Part shown: positions 57,410 through 64,000 of the stretch, one piece after another | Layout: every line of letters starts with the position of its first letter | How positions within the stretch are numbered: position 1 is the first letter of the stretch | Origin: Anodontia alba | Lineage: Eukaryota; Mollusca; Bivalvia; Lucinida; Lucinidae | DNA length: 64,000 nucleotides | Reading direction: 5' to 3' | NCBI GenBank assembly: GCA_964016985.1 | Contig: OZ024829.1 | Span: 66,863,197 to 66,927,196, forward strand | Translations under genes and position numbers: made by a program | Notes under the pieces: model-generated | Told to the model about the DNA's origin: nothing | Database searches by the model: none | The model's input: only the letters and a program-made list of their open reading frames with translations

Positions 57410-57413
57410 TTAA

Positions 57414-58179
57414 CCCTTACAGAAACAAACCACATTTTGAATTTTTTTATCATTATTTTTCAGAGTTAATATCATAAGGCTTGACTATTCATGTGAATCA
57501 TATGAAATTTTAAGCCTAACTATCACTGAAAAATAATAGGAAGTGTCTCCGGGTATGGTAAAGTATCCCTAGACAAAGGGTCTCTGGATATGGTACCATG
57601 CCTGGTGACGCACAGTCTCCAGGTGCGGTACAGTACCTGGAGATAATCAGTGCAGGACTGTCTCTGGATACCATAGTACATAAAAATGCTTTTATAACTT
57701 CTAAGTTAAAAGAATATTCTATATTTTTTTGCACTTTTCCGAAGCACTCATGTGCTTTTTATTAAATAGTTAAAGAGTATTAACGTTCAAACTTGTATTG
57801 TTTCTTTCATGTAACAAACTGTGAAAACCCCCACTAATCTTATACTAATGGCCGCTAAGGCCAAAAAAAATTAATTATTAGATTCTCAGGCCATTTTTGG
57901 CAAAAACAGATGAGGCAGGCAGGAATTTTTTTTTTTTTTTTTTTTACTCATGAAACAGGCGAGGGAACTTTTTTTTTATTACACGAACCCTTTAAAAAGA
58001 CTCGTTTCATGAAATGCATTTTATAGTAATATTACCATAAAAATACTTAATTTTTGGACACCTAGACATAGCTAAATTAAGGAGAAGTACTGAGGATAAC
58101 TTTTTTATATGTCCCTATTATTATTAAATATAAAGGATAGTCCCCTACCAGTTAAAGTTAAGTAAAGTAATAAAATCAG
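57414..58179. other. Unassigned sequence with a small GGTA-rich tandem motif
   Basis: 57540-57675 has three to four copies of a ~43-bp motif (GTCTCTGGATATGGTACC, GTCTCCAGGTGCGGTAC). Homopolymer T runs occur at 57928-57946 and 57970-57979. No gene is visible. Confidence 0.4.
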
Positions 58180-58760
58180 TTTGTGCAGCTCCAGTTTAAA
58201 TTTCTACCAAAGGTTTATATACCTTCAGAGAGGGATGTGTTGACAGAAATTCTGTCGAATGTGTCTATTTTGGAGCGTCCGATCGACGCACTTACATCGT
58301 GGTTTGATAATTCATCCGGGAAGGACCAGAAGTCGATACTTCGGATCCCGATTTTATGCCGTTATACAACTCGGCAATTGTGCAGTCTTTTTCGTAACCA
58401 CCTATAATGTTCCAGGACAGATGCACCGTAGCCCCGGATGAAATCTGGATGGATATTTGAGACATCTGCTTTGAAAACGAAGGAAACACAAGTTTTGTTT
58501 ACACAACTTGCTCTTCGGCAGCCATTTTGATCAATGATGGTGCTAAAACGCTTACTCGCAATGTTCAATCCAATGAAAAAATCAATAATATAAGCGTTTA
58601 CGTGACCGTGTATGCTTCGGTTGCATCTAAAACTAGGATTTTAAAAACCGCGGCGCACCGGCATGCTGTATCAGACGCGGATGTGTTTTTTTATTGGACA
58701 CGGAAAAAAAGGCTTATGCGCAGACTTTTTGGTACATGCGGCGGGGCCTGAGAATCTAAT
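58180..58760. other. CpG-richer segment, possible decayed exon or promoter
   Basis: This segment has more CpG than the surrounding DNA (CGTCCGATCGACGCACTTAC, TTCGGATCCCG, GCGGCGCACCGGC). On the minus strand ATGGCTGCCGAAGAGCAAG in a good initiation context (58534-58516) opens only eight codons before TAA. The minus frame 58568-58362 (68 codons) continues further but has no domain I recognise. It could be a first exon, a promoter region or an unrecognised repeat. Confidence 0.3.
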
Positions 58761-59146
58761 GATTATTTTTTTTTGGCCTAATAATTGCTTTTGGACAATG
58801 ACAAATAATGGCAGAAAACAACTTCTGTCTTCGCTAATACCTATACAAACAATATAATTACCTTAATTAGCATTCATCCATCCATTAATATTACTACGAC
58901 ATGCTTAAATCAAAGAATTTCCCTGTGTCATTTGGTCAAAATGGCTCACAAAAGTCCACATCGGACAACAATTTGATGATTTCTCTGCTTTTGAAAGCTC
59001 TATCAGACGCTGCACTTTTTGGTCCCTGGGAGCAGCGAAAGGGTCCACCAAGACCTTCAACCCACAGATACGTTTCTACGAGGTCACATATCACTGTATT
59101 CATGGTGGAAACCCTTCAAACATAAAGGAACAGGAAAATAAAAGGT

Positions 59147-59179
<33 letters not shown>

Positions 59180-59328
59180 TTGTGTGTGTGCGCATGTGCA
59201 TACCTACGCACATATCGCCCATGAGACGAATACAAAATACCATTGTAATCCTAACTTTATATAGAGAACAGAGGGATTTACTGGAGCAAAATCACAGACA
59301 TCCACTAAAGGTAAAAGCACATCAAATA
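58761..59328. other. Unassigned sequence with a GT microsatellite
   Basis: No gene is visible. The GT/TG tract at 59142-59191 is the main feature. 58900-59125 gives a 74-residue frame without recognisable motifs. Confidence 0.4.
59142..59191. repeat. (GT)n microsatellite
   Basis: Interrupted GT dinucleotide repeat with occasional TTTG and CGC units. Confidence 0.95.
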
Positions 59329-60125
59329 ACAAGAGGGCCAAGATGGCCCTGTATCGCTCACTTGATTATAAGACAAGCTTGAGTCAATTGGCTTTTCGGT
59401 TCAAGATAAGTTCAATTTTGATTTTCAAGATGGCTGCCATCTTGGATTTCCAATCAAAATGATTTTAGCTACTTTTGATCAACAAGTCACCTCAATACTT
59501 ACAATGAAGTTTGAGTCAGTTGCCTTTCTATTCAGGAGAAGAAGTTAAAAATAGATTTTCAAGATGGCAACTGTGGCAGCCATCTTCTATTTCCGATCGG
59601 AACAATTTTAGCTACTTTTGATCTACAAGTCAGCCTGATCCTTTCTACCAAGTTTTGTCAGTTGGCCTGTCGATCAAGGGGCAGAAGCACAAAATTGATT
59701 TCCAAGATAGCGGCCATAGAGGCCATCTTGGATTCAGATCCGAATGATTTTAGTTATTTTTTATCTACAAAAAAAAAAGTCACCCTGATGCTTCCTACCA
59801 AGTTTCCAATCAATTAGCTTTTCGGTTCAGGAGAAGAAGTGCGAAAAATAAATTTTCAAGATGGTGGCCATCTTGGATTTCTGATAGGAATGATTTTAGC
59901 TTTTTTTTTATCAACGTCAGCCCGATGCTTCCTACCAAGTTTCAAGTCAACTAGCCTTTAGGTTCAAAAGAAGAAGCGAAAAATAGATTTTCAAGATGGT
60001 GGCCATGGCTGCCATCTTGGATTTCTCATCGTGAATTATTTTAGCTATTTTTTATCTACAAATCACCTTGATGCCTTCTACCAAGTTTCAAGTCAATTGG
60101 CTTTTCGGGTCAGGAGAAAAAGCGA

Positions 60126-63100
60126 ACAAGAGGACCATGATGGTCCTATATCACTCACCTGAGCAAACAGATTTGCATACTTACTGTTGAAGTTTCAGCA
60201 AAGTTCACTGCATTAAGATTTTTGTATACATTTTATAGCCCTGCCCCCCAGTGGCCATGTTTTTTTAAAGCATCATGACGGCTTGAACTGGATCTTGAAA
60301 GAAGGTCACCAAAGGAACATTTCTGCCAAGTTGTATTGAAATTCGTCCAGTGGATTCTGACAAAAAGATTTTTAAAGTGTATTATATAGCTATATAGGGA
60401 AAATAAGCCCCACCCACTAACGGCCATGTTTTTTTTACAAATCATGACAGCTTGAACAAACTTGGTAAAGGGTCACCAAAGGAACATTCCTGCCAAGTTA
60501 TATTGAAATCGGTTCAGTGGTTTCTGACAAGAAGATTTTTAAAGTTTTCTATTTAGATATACAGGGAAAATAAGCCCCACCCCCTAGCAGCCATGTTTTT
60601 TGACAAATCATGATTGCTTGAATAATCTTGGTAGAGGGTCAACAAAGCAACATTCCTGGCAAGTAATATTGAAATGGGTCAGGTGGTTTCTGACAAGAAG
60701 AATTTTAAAGTTTTCTATACAGATATATACGGAAAATAAGCCCCACACCCTGGCGGCCATCTTTTTTGACGTATCGTGAGGGCTTAAACAATCTTGGTAG
60801 AAGGTCACCAAAGCAACATTTCTGCCAAGTTACATTGAAATTGGTCCAAAGGTTTCTTACGAGAAGATTTTTAAAGTTTTCTATATAGATATACAGGGAG
60901 AATAAGCCCCGCCTCTAGCGGCCATGTTTTTTGAAGTATCATGACGGCTTGAACAACCCTGGTAGAGGGTCACCAAAGAAACATTCCTGCCGAGTTATAT
61001 TGAAATTGGTCCACTGGTTTCTGACAAGAAGATTTTTAAAGTTTTCTATATAGATATATAGGGAAAATAAGCTCCACCCCCTGGTGGCCATGTTTTTTGA
61101 CAAATCACGATTACTTGAACAATCTTGGTAGAGAGTCACCAAGGAAACATTTCTGCCAAGTTATCATGAAATCAGTCCAGTGGTTTCTGACAAGAAGATT
61201 TTTAAAAATTTCTATATAGATATATAGGGAAAATAAGCCCCACCCCCTGGCGGCCATGTTTTTTGACGAATCATGACGGCTTGAACAATCTTGGAAGAGG
61301 GTCACCAAGTAAACATTTCTGCCAAGTTATATTGAAATTGGTCTAGTAGTTTCTGACAAGAAGATCATTAAAGTTTTCTATATAGAAAAATAGGGAAAAT
61401 AAGCGCCACCCCCTAGCAGCCATGGTTTTTGACAAATCATGAAGGCATGAACAATCTTGGTAGAGGTTCACCAAGGAAACATTTCTGTTAAGTTATATTG
61501 AAATCGGTCCAGTGGTTTCTGACAAGAAGATTTTTAAAGTTTTCTATATAGATATATAGAGAAAATAAGCCCCGCCCCCGGTGGCCATGTTTTTTGACGA
61601 ATCATGACGGCTTGAACAATCTTGGTAGAGGGTTAGAAAAGAAACATTCCTGCCATGTTATATTGACATCGGTCTAGTGGTTTCTGACAAGAAGATTTTT
61701 AAAGTTTTCTATTTAGATATATAGGGAAAACAAGAGGCCCACGGGCCACAGGTCGCTCACCTGAGTGACATAGCCACTGCAGATATGCAGATGTTATGCA
61801 ACATTTTTCCAATCCTGTCATCGCAACTATTGAAAAGATCATCATTTAAGCAGTTCTTAAAATGAAGAAGAATATATATGGCATGCCAGTCAATGGAGCG
61901 TGATCATTTGAACAAACTCTAAATGGCGGCCAGCTTGGATTTACGATCAGCACGATTTTAGCTATTTTTGATCTACGAGACATCCCAATGCTTCCTACCA
62001 AGTTTCGAGTCAACTGGTCTTTCGGTTCAGGAGAAGAAGCGAAAAATAGATTTTTAAGATGGCTGCCATGGCGGCCATCTTGGATAACCATCTGGCACGA
62101 TTTTAGCTATTTTTGGTCTACAAGTCACTCCAATGTCTCCTACCAAGTTTGGAGTCAATTGGCCTTTCGGTGCAGGAGAAGAAGCTAAATATAGATTTTC
62201 AAGATCGCGGTCATGGTGGCCATCAGAACGATTTTAGCTATTTTTGATCTACAAGTCACCCAAATGCTTCCTACTAAGTTGCGAGTCAATTGATTTTTGG
62301 GTTTAGGAGAAGAAGCGAAAAACAGATTTTCAAAATGGCCACCATGGCCGCCATCTTGGATTTACGATCGGCATGGTTTTAGCTATTTTTGATCTACAAG
62401 TCACCCAAATGCTTCCTACCAAGTGTCGAGTCAAATGGTCTTTCAGTTCAGGAGAAGAAGCGAAAAATAGATTTCCAAGATGGCTGCCATGGCGCCCATC
62501 CCTCGGCACGATTTTAGCTATTTTTGATCTACAAGTCACCCTGATGCTTCCTACCAAGTATCAAGTCAATAGGAGTAGAAGCGAAAAATAGATTTTCAAG
62601 ATGGCTGCCATGACGGCCATCTTGGATTGACGATCGGCACGATTTTAGCTAGTTTTGATCTACAAGTCACACTGATGCTTCCCAGCAAGTTTGGAGTCAA
62701 TTGGCCTTTCGGTTCATGACAAGAAGCGAAAAATAGATTTTCAAGATGGCGGCCATGGCGGCCACCTTGGATTTCCAATCAGCACGATTTTAGCTACTTT
62801 TGATCTACAAGTCACCCTGATGCTTCCTAGCAAGTTTGGAATCAATTGGCCTTTCGGTTCAGGAGAAGAAGCGAAAAATAGATTTTCAAGATGGCGGCCA
62901 TGGCGGCCATCTTGGATTTCCGATCGGCACGAATTTAGCTATTTTTGATCTACAAGTCACCCTGATGCTTCCTAGCAAGTTTGGAGTCAACTGGCCTTTC
63001 GGTTCAGGAGAAGAAGCGAAAAATAGATTTTCAAGATGGCTGCCATGGCGGCCATCTTGGATTTCCGATCAGCACAATTTTAGCTATTTTTGATCTACAA

Positions 63101-64000
63101 GTCATCCTGATGTTTCCTAGCAAGTTTGGAGTCAATTGGCCTTTAGGTTCAGGAATAGAAGCGAAAAATAGATTTTCAAGATGGCGGCCATGGCGGCCAT
63201 CTTGGATTTCGGAATGGCACGATTTTAGCTACTTTTGATCTTCAAGTCACCCTGATGCTTCCTAGCAAGTTTGGAGTCAATTGGCCTTTCGGTTCAGGAG
63301 AAGATGCGAAAAATAGATTTTCAAGATGGCGGCCATGGCGGCCATCTTGGATTTCCGATCGGCATGATTTTAGCTATTTTTGATCTACAAGTCACCCTGA
63401 TGCTTCCTAGCAAGTTTGGAGTCAACTGGCCTTTCAATTCAGGAGAAGAAGCGAAAAGTAGATTTTCAAGATGGCGGCCATCTTGGATTTCCTATCGGAA
63501 CGATTTTAGCTATTTTTGATCTACAAGTCACCCTGATGCTTCCTACCAAGTATCAAGTCAATTGGCCCAAGGGTGTAGGAGTTGGCTTTTAAAGCAATTG
63601 TTGACGCCGCACGACGGATGACGCACGACACATGACGGACGACGCACGACGGACAACGGACATTGATTGACCACAATAGATCACCATGAGCACTTCGTGC
63701 TCAGGTGAGCTAATAAGCCCAACTCTTGGTGGCCATGTTTTTTGACGAATCTAAATAGCTTGAACAATCTTGGTAGAGGATCACCAAAGGAACATTTCTA
63801 CAACATTGTATTGAAATCGGTCCAGTGGTTTCTGACAAGACGATTTTTAAAGTTTTCTATATAGATATATAGGGAAAATAAGCCCCGCCCCCAGGCAGCC
63901 ATGTTTTTTGACGAATCCAAATGGCTTGAACAATCTTGGTAGAGGATTATCAAAGGAACATTTCTGCAAAATTATATTGAAATTGGTCCAGTGGTTTCTG
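60126..64000 (+). mobile_element. Helentron-like element (array B type), second level of the nest; runs off the window
   Basis: Starts ACAAG, hairpin AGGACCA-TGA-TGGTCCT, then CACTCACCTGAGC. Array B units occupy 60230-61729, are interrupted by the inner element, and resume at 63713 (ATAAGCCCAACTC) up to the window end. Units here are more diverged from one another than those at 47-48 kb. Confidence 0.85.
61730..63712 (+). mobile_element. Helentron-like element (array C type), innermost, complete
   Basis: Starts ACAAGAGGCCCACGGGCC, CAGGTCGCTCACCTGAG. Ends CACAATAGATCACCATGAGC, ACTTCGTGCTC (hairpin GAGCAC-TTC-GTGCTC), AGGTGAGCTA. About eleven array C units of 145 bp follow a ~190-bp lead shared with the copies at 1-608 and 8213. 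Units from 62690 to 63500 are spaced exactly 145 bases apart and are almost identical. The insertion site ATAGGGAAA / ATAAGCCC rejoins to the standard array B sequence with no target duplication. Confidence 0.92.

Larger units (their letters stand above)
59329..64000 (+). mobile_element. Helentron-like element (array C type), outermost of a three-level nest; runs off the window
   Basis: Starts ACAAG, hairpin AGGGCCA-AGA-TGGCCCT, then CGCTCACTTGATT. Array C units fill 59380-60125, where the next element begins in the middle of a unit (GAAAAAGCGA). Its own 3' part must lie beyond 64000. Confidence 0.75.

Noticed and set aside
58259..58568. THAP-like or other zinc-binding first exon
   Set aside because: No Cys/His spacing could be traced in any single frame, and the ATG-led frame closes after eight codons.

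Overview
This window looks like repeat-dense non-coding DNA from a eukaryotic nuclear genome, most likely a bivalve mollusc. The base composition is AT-rich and no intact host gene can be supported. The window contains a tRNA-headed SINE, Tc1 and mariner relics, a reverse-transcriptase relic, and many non-autonomous elements with internal ~145-175 bp tandem arrays, an architecture I associate with bivalve genomes (pearl/Helentron-like elements). The species assignment is inference. Almost every long ORF is a by-product of tandem repetition or lies inside a decayed transposon.

Layout. 1-608 is the end of a Helentron-like element in reverse orientation. 1440-2239 and 12974-13340 are two halves of one repeat (family E), split by a 10.7-kb insertion (2249-12964). 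That insertion has very long inverted arms built from a 155-bp satellite and is bracketed by a near-perfect 9-bp duplication; it looks like a giant foldback/Mutator-like element. Its right arm has itself been hit by a Helentron-like element (8213-10537). 13.0-14.4 kb holds a TTAA-flanked MITE and unassigned sequence. 14.46-16.08 kb is an intact Helentron-like element with a 145-bp array. 16.1-25.5 kb is a patchwork of element families D, F, J and E with SINE-like insertions. 26.19-30.07 kb is a decayed Helentron-like element carrying a SINE-like insert and a nested 1.9-kb element. 30.86-37.81 kb is another Helentron-like element with four insertions: an RT fragment, two more Helentron-like elements and a 480-bp MITE. 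37.8-42.3 kb is the longest stretch free of recognised repeats. 42.3-52.1 kb is a run of four Helentron-like elements. 52.1-57.4 kb holds smaller families, MITEs, a Tc1 relic and a mariner relic. 57.4-59.3 kb is mostly unassigned. 59.33-64.0 kb shows three Helentron-like insertions nested one inside another.

The unifying system is the Helentron-like set. Every member starts ACAAG(A), followed by a short hairpin and a GCTCACCTGAGC box, and ends with a second hairpin, GCTCAGGTGAGC and CTA(A). The stems differ between copies by paired, compensatory changes. The ends are shared while the internal tandem arrays are unrelated in sequence. Nested copies show insertion into A-tracts without target duplication. 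No helicase/Rep protein is encoded here, so these copies must be mobilised in trans if they are mobile at all.
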